A DNA stretch of 64,000 nt. Source: Datura wrightii. Lineage: Eukaryota; Streptophyta; Magnoliopsida; Solanales; Solanaceae. This document shows, in pieces, positions 12,330 through 23,184 of the stretch; position 1 is the first letter of the stretch; each line of letters opens with the position of its first letter. The position numbers and the translations under genes are program-made. The stretch lies in contig JASDFA010000007.1 of assembly GCA_035772735.1 (NCBI GenBank), positions 140,057,001-140,121,000 of the forward strand. Direction: 5' to 3'. The notes under the pieces were generated by a model, which saw nothing but the letters and a program-made list of their open reading frames with translations, was not told the origin of the DNA and did not search any database.

Positions 12330-14622
12330 TGTCACACTCCGTAAAAGTTAGTAACTCATAAACCTACGCGTGGAATTGTGATAGATAGGAAATATACGAT
12401 CTGTGTAGGAAACCCCGGAAGTCGGGTCAAACGAGGCCAGGCCGCAAAGGCCAGCGCGATGCTCTAGCACCCTGGTGCTTTGGGCAGCGCGGCGAGCCAG
12501 CCCCTTGGCGCGTTGAGGGGCGCGACACGGGGGTGAGGGCAGCGCGATGGGCGGCGCGGGGCGCGCCCCTGCCACCGCCCTATTCTATATATATATATAT
12601 ATATATGTATAGTCCTTAGTTATATTTTTAAAGTTATTTTCCAATTCTCAATTCGGCCAGAGAGAGTGTGAGACGAGGGAATCAAGTAGTTTTCGTCCGT
12701 TTACGCTACGGAACGCTGTCAAAATTCAAATTAACTTCGGGTATCGAAGTTTAAGGCCGTTGGGAGTATTACTACGAAGTTATTTTCGTAAAATTCGCCC
12801 GTTGAATCGATATCCCGCCGAGTCAAAGTTGTCGGAATTGCTCCAAACTAACTCCTATACGGTCACAAGATTTAAGTAAGCATTTTCCCCTTCTGAACGC
12901 TCAGAAAATTATACGTTTTCGACCGTGTTTTGATAAGTTAAAGTATAGTTAATATTAGTATTAAAAGTTATCGTTTTCGCCGAATTTAGTACTAAAACTA
13001 GTCTTATTCTCCCAGTAATACGATTACAGTTGGAAAGGACTGTTGAATATGGATTGAAACTCGTAATCAGAAGTAATCCAGGTATGTAAGGCTATTCCAT
13101 CGGCAAGTTATGTTCGTCGTAAAGTTAGTACGACACATATGCCTGTAGGCTTTCAGCGTAAACCTATTGGGGTTAACTATTATGGACTGAGTTGAGTTAG
13201 TAACGATGATTAGTAACCCTTGTCAGAATTAACCCTAGTCAGATCGCTTGTTGTGTATGGTAATTGGGGTTTGAGTTCTGTCACCTATAGAGTTATATTC
13301 TCAAGAGCAGTATGATGTCTAAGGAACCAGAATGAGATCGTGAGGACCATATCCAGTTTCAGAGCTTACGTTATGGCCCATAGTCGAGCCAAGGCTGGGG
13401 TCCCAGTCATAGCAGTTTCATTATGACCCACAGTCGGGCCAAGGCCCGGGTCCAGTCATCAGAGATTAAATTACAGCCCATAGTCGAGCCAAGGCTCGAG
13501 GCCCAGTTATAACAGTCATAGCATGATCCATAGTCGAGCTAAGACTCGGGATCCAGATACAGCAGTTGCATTATGACCCATAGTCGGGCCAAGGTCCGGG
13601 GTCTAGCTATCAGAGGTTACATTATGACCCATAGTCAAGTCAAGGCTCGGGGTCCAATTATACAGCCAGACAGTTCAGACACAAATACAGCCACATCAGC
13701 CTATTGGGCTCAGACGTGTATTCAGAGAACGAGCAATCCAGAGTTACAGTTGCCCATAGTCTTTAGTAGCCAAACAGTAGAAGTATACCTTGTTTGTACC
13801 TGCGAGGGCTTATAGGGGCCCAGGTAGGTTTTCTATGTTGTTTGTACCTTGCAGGCTTACGGGTGCCCGGTTAGGTTCTTGTTTGCATATAGATAGACTT
13901 ATTGTTTAAATATTTCAGATGATAAAGGTATTCAGGTTAAACTTTTACTCTCTTCATTGATTACTACAGTTTTACCAGCTTTCAGTCAGTTATTATCTTT
14001 CTGTCTTACATATTCGATACATATCGTACTGACGCGCACTCGGGGCGTTGCATTACTTGCCTGTAGGTGCAGATAGATGTGGTTCGGGATGTTCCTAGAC
14101 TTCATCTGAGGTCAACAGTTTATTCAGCTCCTTCCCTCCGGAGTTGAAAGTTAGGCGAGGTTTACTTTTGATGTACAGCTTTTGGGTAGGTCGGGGCCAT
14201 GTCCCGACCATTAAAGTATTCCTAGAGGCTTGCAGATTGTTGTACATTCCCTGTGGTTAGTTTGCCGTAGGCCGTGCGCGGACCGTGTATGCTTATTCTC
14301 CTGTGATGGCTGTGTGGGGCCTTGTTTAGCGGTTAGTAGTGGCCTTGTCGGCCATAGAGTAGTTTACTACTTGATTTATGTTCCAGTTATAACTAGACAG
14401 CATGGTGGCCTTGTCAGACCGCATAGGATCCCGGTTGTTATGTTGTTGTGATTAGCTTTCTTTCTTTAAAGGTGGCCTTGTCGTCCAGAGGCTGTATTTA
14501 CAAGCGAGATATAGCTCATTGGTTTCTTGAGTTGAGTGTTAGAGTGCACCAGTATAGTCAGGTTCGTTCAGATCTAGTGTGGCATCAAGTGCCAGTCATA
14601 CGCCCCAAGGTGGGGTGTGACA
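12330..14622 (+). mobile_element. Solo LTR of a Ty3/gypsy retrotransposon
   Basis: It starts TGTCACACTCCG and ends GGTGGGGTGTGACA, so it has the TG...CA ends and inverted terminal repeat of an LTR. It is about 2.3 kb and homologous in both halves to the 5' LTR at 58982-61683: TTTCGTCCG(T/A)TTACGCT near the start, and GGTGGCCTTGTCG, GTGCCAGTCATAC and CCCCAAGG near the end. Neither a primer site nor an internal domain follows. Flanking pentamers AATTA and AATTC differ at one base, consistent with an old 5-bp target duplication. This is the expected product of LTR-LTR recombination. A (TA)n tract at 12585-12607 lies in the likely promoter zone. The GC-rich frame at 12348-12575 is not a gene. Confidence 0.85.
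13371..13667 (+). repeat. ~50-bp minisatellite inside the solo LTR
   Basis: Six tandem units of about 50 bp, each with the core CCATAGTCGAGCCAAGGCT (or close variants such as CCACAGTCGGGCCAAGGCC), a GGGTC/GGTCC block and CAGTTATA-like spacers. The units have diverged and spacing is slightly irregular. The homologous LTR at 58982-61683 has no comparable array, so it is a lineage-specific expansion. Confidence 0.85.
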
Positions 14623-15157
14623 AATTCTTACGATTACTATTTACTAATATATTTTAAAAGAGAGATAAAATATATAATATTTATTTAACAAGAAATTAGG
14701 AAGCATAGATTATTGAAATCTTTAAAGACTCTTAATTTTTTGATGGGTCGGTTATAAGGATATAAGCAAATGAGAAAATTTATTATGAAATACTATATAC
14801 GTGTTACTAAATATAAATCAATTAATCCCGTTAAAAATATGTAAATAAAAATTTAAAATATTGTCTAGTTATATTTTTACTTAAAAATTAAGCTTAGTTT
14901 GAATTAAACATTAGAACTCAAAACTTAAAATAATTTATTTTGAATTCAAAAAAATAAAATAACTCATTTTTAATTTTAAAAAGTAGCTTATTTTATAAGC
15001 AGAAAAATAGCCCATTAATTAGGTCAATAATAAAAAAAAATTGAATTAGAAAAATCAAACCGAATCGAACAAAATTAGTTCAGTTTGGTGTTCGGTACAC
15101 ATAAATAAAAAATCAAAAACTGAAAAATTGAACCGAAAAATAGAATGTCCACCCCTA
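14623..15157. other. AT-rich spacer ending in a MITE terminus
   Basis: Mostly A/T-rich non-coding DNA. The right edge reads AATGTCCACCCCTA at 15144-15157, which on the minus strand is the TAGGGGTGGACATT end of a Solanaceae hAT MITE, with AACCGAATCGAAC-type text before it. The partner end is not found. The MITE appears to have inserted into the copia LTR whose outer part is now missing. Confidence 0.5.
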
Positions 15158-15372
15158 AGTGAAAGTACGTTTTTATTGACCTCTTCAAGTTACATTTATA
15201 AAACCTAGAAAAGGCAAGAAAAAAATACAATTCTAGCAGATTAAGAGAATTACTGATATTAGAACTAACTCTCAAATAATAGGAACAAACGACTAAGGCT
15301 AACAACTAATGACTAGGTCCTATTGAAAACTATGGCAGTAAAAATAAATTTACTGCAGTTCAAACAAAAAGT

Positions 15373-16259
15373 TCTAGTGCTCCTCCTTGCTTTGGAAGCT
15401 GCAAACTCCAATTTTCTGTCTGAGAAGCTTGAATTTGCTGACTGGTAAAGGCTTAGTGAATATATCAACCAATTGTTCTTCCATCTCACAATAGACAAGA
15501 GTTATATCTCCGTCTTTTTACACTTCTCTCACGAAGAAAAACTTGATATTTAAGTGCTTAGTTTTCCCATGAAACACAGGATTGTGAGAACTAGCTATTG
15601 CTACTTGGTTGTCCACGAACACTTCAATGCTTCCTGTTGGTTCCATATGCAAATCAACCAAAAAGATTTTCAACCACAATGCTTGATTTACTGTTGTAGT
15701 AGCTGCCACAAACTCAGTTTCGGTTGCGCCACAATATCCTGTTTCTTACACTCCATGAGAAAATTTCAGAACCAAAACTAAAATAGCTCCCTGAAGTACT
15801 CTTCAAATCAGCTACGGAACTGCCTCAATCACTATCAGAATACCCAAAAAGCTTTGCAAGTTGACTCCTCTGAAACTTGACTCCATAGGTGGTTCCTTTG
15901 ATGCACTGCATAATTCTTTTGATTGCCTTCAAATGCACTTCACTCGGATAATGCATGAACCTTGATAGAACATTTACAACCTAAATATATTTGGTTGTGT
16001 TGCTGTAAGATACATCAAACACCTAATGAAACATCTGAAATATGTTTCCTCCACCTTTTCAGCTCCATTATCTTTGCTTAGTTTCTCCTTGTGGTTCATG
16101 GGAGTATTCATCTCTTTGCAATTTTTTAATTAAATTTCTTGAGAATATTCTTTGCATTTTTTTTCAAATGAAAAACTCATCTTCTCCTTGTGTAATCTCC
16201 ATTTCAAGGAAATAAATCATCAGACCAAGATCACTCATTTCAAAAGTTTGCATCATATC
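15373..16259 (-). pseudogene. Copia pol 3' part (RNase H)
   Basis: This continues the same copia pol beyond the gypsy insertion. The first ~225 bp (16035-16259) duplicate the copia text at 23185-23410. The RNase H end follows, visible at 15518-15709 as MAATTTVNQALWLKIFLVDL, then GSIEVFVDNQVAIASSHNP and FHGKTKHLNIKFFFVREV. Frameshifts lie between the blocks. It runs into the truncated 3' LTR near 15372. Confidence 0.8.
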
Positions 16260-17117
16260 TGATAACACAAAGGTTGAAAATTCAAAAACTAGAGTATGAA
16301 TTTAAAATAATTGCGAAAGAAAAACTAGAACCTAATAGAAAAGACTAAACAAGAAATAAGAGATATGAATTTGACAAGATCCAAGTAACAACGAATTGGA
16401 TATACGTAAACCAAAAGCCTTTACTTGAGAAATTAATCAAGTTTAGAATCGAATCTTGATCGCTTCGTGACTGATGTTAGACAACAATTTGTAAGTGTAC
16501 TAATCACCTTCTAAGAATACCAAGAAGAAACCAAAGGTATCAAAGAAAGAAATTATCTTACTATCATAAACTATGAACTAATTAGGTTGAAAGATAAATC
16601 TAAAAGCAATCTACCACAAAGGTTCAAGAGAACTCTCAAATATATTAATCTTTAAAATCTGATTTTCTTGAATAAACAAAGACCTCTTTATATAATAACG
16701 AAGAAGGGGTTGATCAAAGATAATATAAATAAAAATGATACTTCCTAGAGCCTAAAAGACTACCACACACATCATCATATAAAGTCAACATAGAATAAAA
16801 TAACTATTAAGACTTCCATGCACAAAGTCCTAGGAAGTCAAATAGAATTAAACAAATATTAAATATAATTTTAGATACTAATTAAAAAGATATTGCAGTA
16901 TTCTTTTCATTTAACGGCTAATTTGGGCCTCATTCCATCTCCTCTTGGATTTTAATTTGGGCCTCAAAATAGATGTAAGCCTTGAAAAAATTATCTTCAT
17001 TGCACTTGAGATCTTATTCCATCACAAGACACTTTTTAATAGCTATTCCAACTCACTAAACTGGTCTTCAATATTTTCTTATTTGGGATCTTGTCATGGG
17101 TTCTCTTGGAACTTTCA
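16260..17117 (-). repeat. 3' LTR of the gypsy element
   Basis: 858 bp. It matches 22859-23178 at both ends (AAAGTCAACATAGAATAAAA and ATCACAAGACACTTTTT occur in both) but keeps about 480 bp of interior (16305-16788) that the 5' LTR has lost. Confidence 0.8.
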
Positions 17118-19700
17118 AAGCTTAGTTAGTTGATGTTGAGTTTCCATGGATGTTATCATTCCCCTTTTCTTCAAGAGAATTCGTCCTCGAATTCAATGTT
17201 GCATCAAATAAAGAAAGATCAGAAACATTAAAGGTAGCACTAACTTGATATTCACCGGGAAGATCAAGTTTGTAACCATTGTTTCCAATCTTTTTAAGGA
17301 CTTCAAATAGACCATCTCCTCTTGGGTGTAATTTGAATTTTCTTTTGGCAAGAAATCATTCCTTCCTAAAGTGCACTCGCACTAGATCTCCAAGCTTAAA
17401 AATAACATATTTTTGCCCCTTATTTCTCCTTAAGGCAGTTTGTTCATTCTTTTGTTCAATTGCAAGCCTTGTTTGTTAATGAATCTTCTTCATTATTTTG
17501 ACCTTCTTCCTACCATAAAGATTAACAATATCATTAGTAGGAAAAAGTAGCGAAATCAGGGAGAGTGTAGGGGATTAAATTCATAAACAACTTCAAAAGG
17601 ACACTTATCAGTAGAAGATTGTATAGTTCTATTATAGACAAACTCTACGTTAGTCCCTAACTTTCCCTATAGAACTCTGCAAAAGTGACTTAAAAACTTA
17701 ACATCCCTATCACTAACAATAGTTTTAGGTATATCATGTAATTTAATTTTATTTTTTTACAAATAAATCAGCCACATGTGATGCATCATTAGTCTTTGAA
17801 CATGGAATAAAGTGAGCCATTTTTGAAAATTGGTCTGCCGCTACAAATATACATTCCTTCCATGTTTAGTTTTAGGCAGACCTAACATAAAATCCATAGA
17901 AATATCAATCCAAGGAGAAGTAGGAATAGGTAAAGGAGTATAAAAACTATGTGGTAATACTTTTAATTTGACCGGTTTACGTTCAAGACATTGGGAACAC
18001 ACTTTCTCAACATCCTTTCACAGGCCAAGCCAAAAAAAATATTCAACAAATATATTCAAAATTTTGAAAACTCCAAAGTGTCCCATAAGTCCACCACAAT
18101 GTGCTTTGCTAACAAATATTTCACACAAAGAGCAATTAGGAATACACAACTTATTTTCCTTAAAAAGGAATACATCTTGAAGATAGAAGAGCTCATAAGG
18201 ACCCCACTTACACTCTGCAAAAATCTTGCCAAAATCAGAATCATTAGCATAAAGGCCCTTGATTTGATCAAAACCCATCAATTTAGAAGTAAGAGTAGAG
18301 ACCAGACATATCTTCTTGAAAGTGTATCAACAACCATATTCTCTTTTCCTTGCTTCTAAGCAATCACATATGGGAACCTTTTAATGAACTCAACCCATTT
18401 TACATGTTTACGATTAAGCTTACTTTGGCTCTTCAAGTATATCAAGGATTCATGTCAGTCTTAACCACAACTCTCTAGACCAAAAATAATATTGTCATAT
18501 AGCTAAAGCCTTTGCCAAAGCATATAGATCTTTGTCATAAGTTGAGTGGTTCAGTGCAGCTCCACTCAGCTTTCCATTAAAGTATGCAATGGGATTGGAA
18601 TCCTGCATTAATACAACACGTATTCATCTTCCAGATACATCACATTCAACCTCAAGAAATTTAGAGAAATCAGGTTATTGCAAAAAAGGAGCATAACACA
18701 ATTTTTCTTTCAACAAGTTAGAAATAGCATCTTATTCTATTTTCCATGTAAAACCTTGTCCTTCTTAATAATCTCAATCAAAGGAGCAACAATGGTGCTA
18801 AAATCTCTAAGAAATCTCCTATAAAAACTAGCAAGCCATGAAAACTTCAAATCTTAATTACTCTCTTAGGTTTAGGTCATTCTTTGATTTCCTTAATTTT
18901 CTCTTCATCAACTTCAACTCCTCTTAGAACTGACCATAAAATCCAAGAATACCACATGATCTGCACAAAAGGTACATTTTTTAGGATTAACAAACAATTG
19001 TTGCTTTTTAAGAACTTCATAAACTTATTTTAGGTGTTCAACATATTCATTCAAATATTTAGAAAAGATCAAGATATCATCAAAATAAACCACCACAAAC
19101 TTTTCATGAAAATCCTTAAAAATATGATTCATCAATCTCATAAAAGTGTAGGGTGCATAAGCCAAGTCAAAAGGCATAACTAATCACTCATAAAGATCAT
19201 ATTTGGTCTTAAAAGCAGGTTTTTATTCATCTCTAGGATTCATTCGTATCTGATGGCAACCACTTTTTAGATTAATTTTTTAAAAAAAAAAAATTAAACC
19301 CATACAATTGGTCTAATATATCATCAAGACGAGGAATAGGATGACGATACCTTATCGTAATCTTGTTGATGGATCGACAATCTACACACATCCTTCAGGA
19401 TCCATCTTTTTTGGGAACCAATAGAATAGGAGCAGAGCAAAGACTCATGCTCTCTCGCACAAACCCCTTTTCAAGTTACTCTTTAACTTGTCTTTGCAAT
19501 TTCTTTGTCTCTTTAGGATTACTTCTATAAGCAGGCCTATTTGAAATTTGTGCTCCAGGTACAAAGTCAATTTGGTGCTCAATGTCACACAAAGGTGGTA
19601 CATCTTTAGGATATCCTTATGAAAGATATCATCAAAATCTTGCAAAAGAGAAGTAATACTACTTGCCAAAGAAGAAGTTAGTATCTCAGAATTAATCAAA
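17118..19700 (-). pseudogene. Gypsy RT, RNase H and integrase
   Basis: Reverse transcriptase starts near 19700 (SSITSLLQDFDDIFHKD, then EVILKRQRNCKDKLKSNLKR and GLCERA). Its catalytic box reads VVYFDDILIFSKYL near 19060-19100 on the minus strand. RNase H remains lie around 18700-18400. The HHCC integrase zinc region is clear at 18281-18018 (LYANDSDFGKIFAECKWGPY, LFKENKLCIPNCSLCEIFV, KAHCGGLMGHFGVFKIL). The integrase core and C-terminal part continue, broken, to about 17200, with a final GPMTRSQ-type tail that runs into the LTR. Multiple stops make it non-functional. Confidence 0.8.
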
Positions 19701-20119
19701 ATTTCTTATTAAGTAGTATTATGGGTAGTCCCTCTTTTCTTGCATTCATACACTCCTTGTATTTTATATAGAAATTCTTTTTTTTTCTTTTCCTTAGCCT
19801 CTTTCCTATCATCAATTTTTTTTCCTCCCCTTTGTTTTCCCATTGATTCCCTTAATCTCGTTTGATCTTCAAATACTTGAGAAGGAGTTAAAGGCGCAAG
19901 AGCATACTTCTTGCCATTAAGCTCAAGAGAATATCCATTCTTTCTTACATCATAAAAAGTATGCCTATCAAACTGTCACGGACGATCAAGCAAGATATGA
20001 CAAGCTTGTATAAGAATCATATCACAAAGAGTTCCATCCTTATGCCTACTAACATCAAATGAAATCATGCATTATTTGTTGAATTTCAGTTCAACACTAT
20101 CATTCAACCATGGGGTTTA

Positions 20120-20330
20120 TAAGGCTTAGGGTGTTTCAAGCATTCAAGCCTAACATATCTACCAAGTGTGAACTCACCACATTAGCACAACTACCACTGT
20201 CAATAATCATAGAACAAGTTCTTCCCTTTATCCCACATATAGTATGGAATATATTCTCCCTTAGTTCATAACTATAGATTCCTAAATTGATAGATATAAG
20301 TCTCCTAACTACCCCTAAACAAACCATAAT
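20120..20330 (-). pseudogene. Gypsy aspartic protease
   Basis: The block RENIFHTICGIKGRTCSMII is followed by DSGSCANVVSSHLVDMLGL. This is the retropepsin core, with DSG as the active-site triplet. It precedes the RT start on the minus strand, as in Ty3/gypsy pol order. Confidence 0.8.
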
Positions 20331-20569
20331 TAAAAGAAAGTTCTACACCATCTTCATTCTCACATTCATCTTCTTCCTCTTTCTCACTTTTTTCACTCTC
20401 ATATTCTACATCAAGAATCTTCCTAGCTACCCTAAAATGACCATCATTAGACAGTTCTACGTCATCTTCACTCGTACCTCCCTCTTCTTTCTCATCCTCA
20501 CTTTTTTCATTCTCATATTTTTTATTTCTCTCAAAATAATATTTATTCTAGTTGGGCATGCATGAATCA

Positions 20570-21660
20570 TATGCCCTCTCCCATGATATTTATGATATTG
20601 AATAGAGCTGAAAGGTTTAGACGGTTTAGAAAAAAAAGATTTACCTCCTTCTTTATCATCTACTTTACAAAAGAGGTCTAGAAGATACTTCTTCTTTTGA
20701 CCATGGCTTCTTGGAAATGGTGTTTGGTCATTTCATCTATGAGCTAACCTGCTGTCTTCTTTTAGTTTGTTTTTCTACTTTTACAGCCAGATTTACTAAC
20801 TCATCTAAAGTTATATATGGTTGTATCTATACTACGTCAGTTATTTGTTTATTTAAACCATTAATAAATCTAGCTATAGTATCCTTTTCTTCTTCCATGC
20901 AGTTAGCTTGGATCATAGTCATATTCATATTCTTAAAGAATTCATCAACAGTCATGGTTCCTCGCTCCAGTAACTGAAGATGTTGTTGTAGGTCTCTTCG
21001 AAAAGGGGAAGGCATAAACCTTTTCTTCACGGCTCTCTTCATCTCATCCCAGGTAGCAATGGGTGGTTCTCCATCTTGTTGTTTATCCCTTGTAAGCTTT
21101 TTCTACCAAATAGAAGCATAGTCAGAAAGTTCAACAACAACAAGCTTAACCTTTTTACCTTCCGAATAGTTGTGACAATAAAAAGTGTCCTCAACTCTCC
21201 CCAATCAAGGTACAAATCTGAATCTTTTGTGCCCTTAAAAGATGGCATCTTCATCTGTATGCTATTCATGTTGTCATCTTCCAATCTACCTTGTTGTCCC
21301 CTCCTATATCTCTCTATCCTATCTGGATTTACATTAGGATCATCAACCAAAGCCTCTGTAGGATTTTCTTGACTCTCAATGGGAGAATAGGTATATTTCT
21401 CCTATTTTAAGGTTTAGGATTATTTTGGGATGGTATTACAGGTTGATTTTCCTTCCTAAGTTCAGCTATTGTCTCATTTTGTTCAGCAATGGCATCCTTT
21501 ATCTCTTGAAATTGCAATTTCCATTTTCAAATTATCAGTGCATAGCTTGTCAAATATTTTCTTACTCGGATCCCCGCTTCTTGAGCAGTCCTCTTTTCAT
21601 CATCACTATTACCTATATTAGACATCATAAAGAAAATGGTGTATCACTCAAACTTTGACT
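20570..21660 (-). pseudogene. Gypsy gag
   Basis: The retrotransposon gag core is recognisable: IQMKMPSFKGTKDSDLYLDW at about 21270-21215, a broken middle, then MKRAVKKRFMPSPFRRDLQQ at 21042 and the rest of the core to ARFINGLNKQITDVV at 20827. A decayed CCHC knuckle context (GHMIHACPT-like) follows near 20570. The frames at 21039-21350 and 20827-21042 are two pieces of one gag, separated by a frameshift. Confidence 0.8.
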
Positions 21661-22084
21661 TTTTTCCTCAATTGTTCTCACCCATCTTGCTTTTTTCCTC
21701 TCAAATAACCTTTGGGAAGAGATTTTATGAATTTATAATTAACTTCACTGGTGTCAAGTCCTTAGTAATAAAATAAATAAAAAAATTGGGACACAAAAAA
21801 AGTGAAGAACTAACCCTAGAAAGAATAGAATTTAGTTGAAACAAGACTCGAACAAAAAGAAAAAAAATTTAGAACACGATAATAGATCCCCTCTTCTTGT
21901 GTTCTATCAAAATCACTTTATTTAATTTTTTTCAGAAATAATTAGATGAAGAAAATTCCTTGAAGAGCAATAATTTATTTTTACTCTCTCTTTTAACAAT
22001 ACAGTTCACTGCTACAACATCTTTTTATTTTTTACTCTTTGTTCAAGAAACTCTCAAGATTATCAAGAATAGAATCGTGAAACA

Positions 22085-22835
22085 GTCAAACATCACTATA
22101 GTGCCAGCATTTAACTGAAAATTTTATGGCTGCTATAGTGAGGTGTTATATATATATGTTGGCATTTAATAGTTGGATCTGATTTAGCAATTATAAATAA
22201 AAATACACAAAAATCTAGGTCAGTGATTTTGTGTACCAAAAGAAATATATTTGTTAATCAATTTAACCAAAAAAAATTTAAAAAAAATAGAAAGAGAGCA
22301 AATGTAAAAAAAAAAAAGACAAACGCTAGTAGCCTTTCTTTGTGAAGTTATGATCATAACTTGTGGTCACTAATTTAATATAATTTTTCTTTTAATAGAT
22401 ATTCGTACTTGAAATTTACTATGTGTATGACATTAATGATGATTATCATAATATTTTAAAATAATTATTTTTATAAATAATATTTCTTATAAAATATTAT
22501 TGCATAATATTTGAGTATGGTTGTTATAAAGGTGTAATTTTATAAAGATTATCGCATATTAAACGTCACTGCTATTATAGGTAGAATGTTGTTATAGAGA
22601 AGTAAAATATAACATCAAATCGGTTTTGGAGAAAATCAGGTTGTTATACTAAGACAAGAGGGGGTTGCTCAGATGGTAAACACCCTCTACCTCCAACCTT
22701 GAGGTTGTGGGTTCGAATCACTAAGGGAGCGAAAAGGGGTGGGAATTCCTAGGGAGGGGTAAAACAATTATTAAAAAAAAAGGTTGATATACTAAAATGT
22801 TGTTATAACGAATGACTGTTATAACGAGGTTTGAC
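22085..22835. mobile_element. MITE within the gypsy element
   Basis: It lies just inside the gypsy primer site. It starts GTCAAACATCACTATAGTG and ends ATAACGAGGTTTGAC, a 10-bp terminal inverted repeat GTCAAAC(A/C)TC with one mismatch. Subterminal ATAACA/CTATAG motifs recur. No coding sequence and no clear target duplication. It is itself split by the SINE at 22653-22781. Confidence 0.6.
22653..22781 (+). mobile_element. tRNA-derived SINE
   Basis: The head carries polymerase III internal promoter motifs: A box in GGTTGCTCAGATGG and B box GGGTTCGAATC. The tail is a run of A (TTAAAAAAAAA). Direct repeats flank it: GGTTGTTATACTAA at 22639-22652 and GGTTGATATACTAA at 22782-22795, a 14-bp target duplication with one mismatch. 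It is a mobile SINE, not a functional tRNA gene, because no acceptor stem can be formed. Confidence 0.85.
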
Positions 22836-22858
22836 TCTAGAATAGCTCTGATACCACT

Positions 22859-23178
22859 TAATAACATATAGGTTGGAAATCCTAAAATTAGAGTATGAAC
22901 TTAAAACAAATATGAAAGTCAACATAGAATAAAACAACTCTTAAATATAATTCTAGAAACTAATTAAAAAATACTGCAATATTTTCTCCATTTGGGGTTG
23001 ATTTGGCCCCATTCTATCTCTTTTTGGACTTAGATGTAAGACTTAGAGAAAACATCCTCATTGGACTAGAGATCTTCTTTTATCACAAGACACTTTTTTA
23101 TAACTAATTCCAGCCTATTAAGCTGGTCTTCAGATTTCCTTATTTGGGATCTTGTCATAGGTCCTCTTGGAACTTCCA
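22859..23178 (-). repeat. 5' LTR of the gypsy element (deleted)
   Basis: It is directly followed on the minus strand by the primer site at 22845-22856. Its terminal CA has become TA. Its first ~90 bp encode the C-terminal tail of pol (VPRGPMTRSQIRK), as the 3' LTR does, so pol must extend into the LTR. Confidence 0.75.
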
Positions 23179-23184
23179 AAGATT

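Larger units (their letters stand above)
16260..23178 (-). mobile_element. Ty3/gypsy retrotransposon nested in copia
   Basis: A minus-strand element with LTRs at 22859-23178 (5', 320 bp) and 16260-17117 (3', 858 bp). Both begin TG(A/G)AAGTTCCAAGAG and end GTTAT(C/T)A. The 5' copy lacks about 480 bp of interior. The initiator-Met-tRNA primer site TGGTATCAGAGC is at 22845-22856, minus. Order of domains: gag (about 21660-20700), zinc knuckle, protease, reverse transcriptase, RNase H, integrase ending near 17117. Every domain has stops or frameshifts. The flanks are not a 5-bp target repeat but a ~225-bp direct duplication of copia sequence. Confidence 0.85.

Noticed and set aside
12348..12575. 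GC-rich minus-strand frame
   Set aside because: It lies in the GC-rich part of the solo LTR, with Ala/Pro/Arg-rich composition and no motif.
22653..22781. A functional tRNA gene
   Set aside because: A and B boxes are present, but no cloverleaf or acceptor stem can be drawn. The A-rich tail and target duplication show a SINE.
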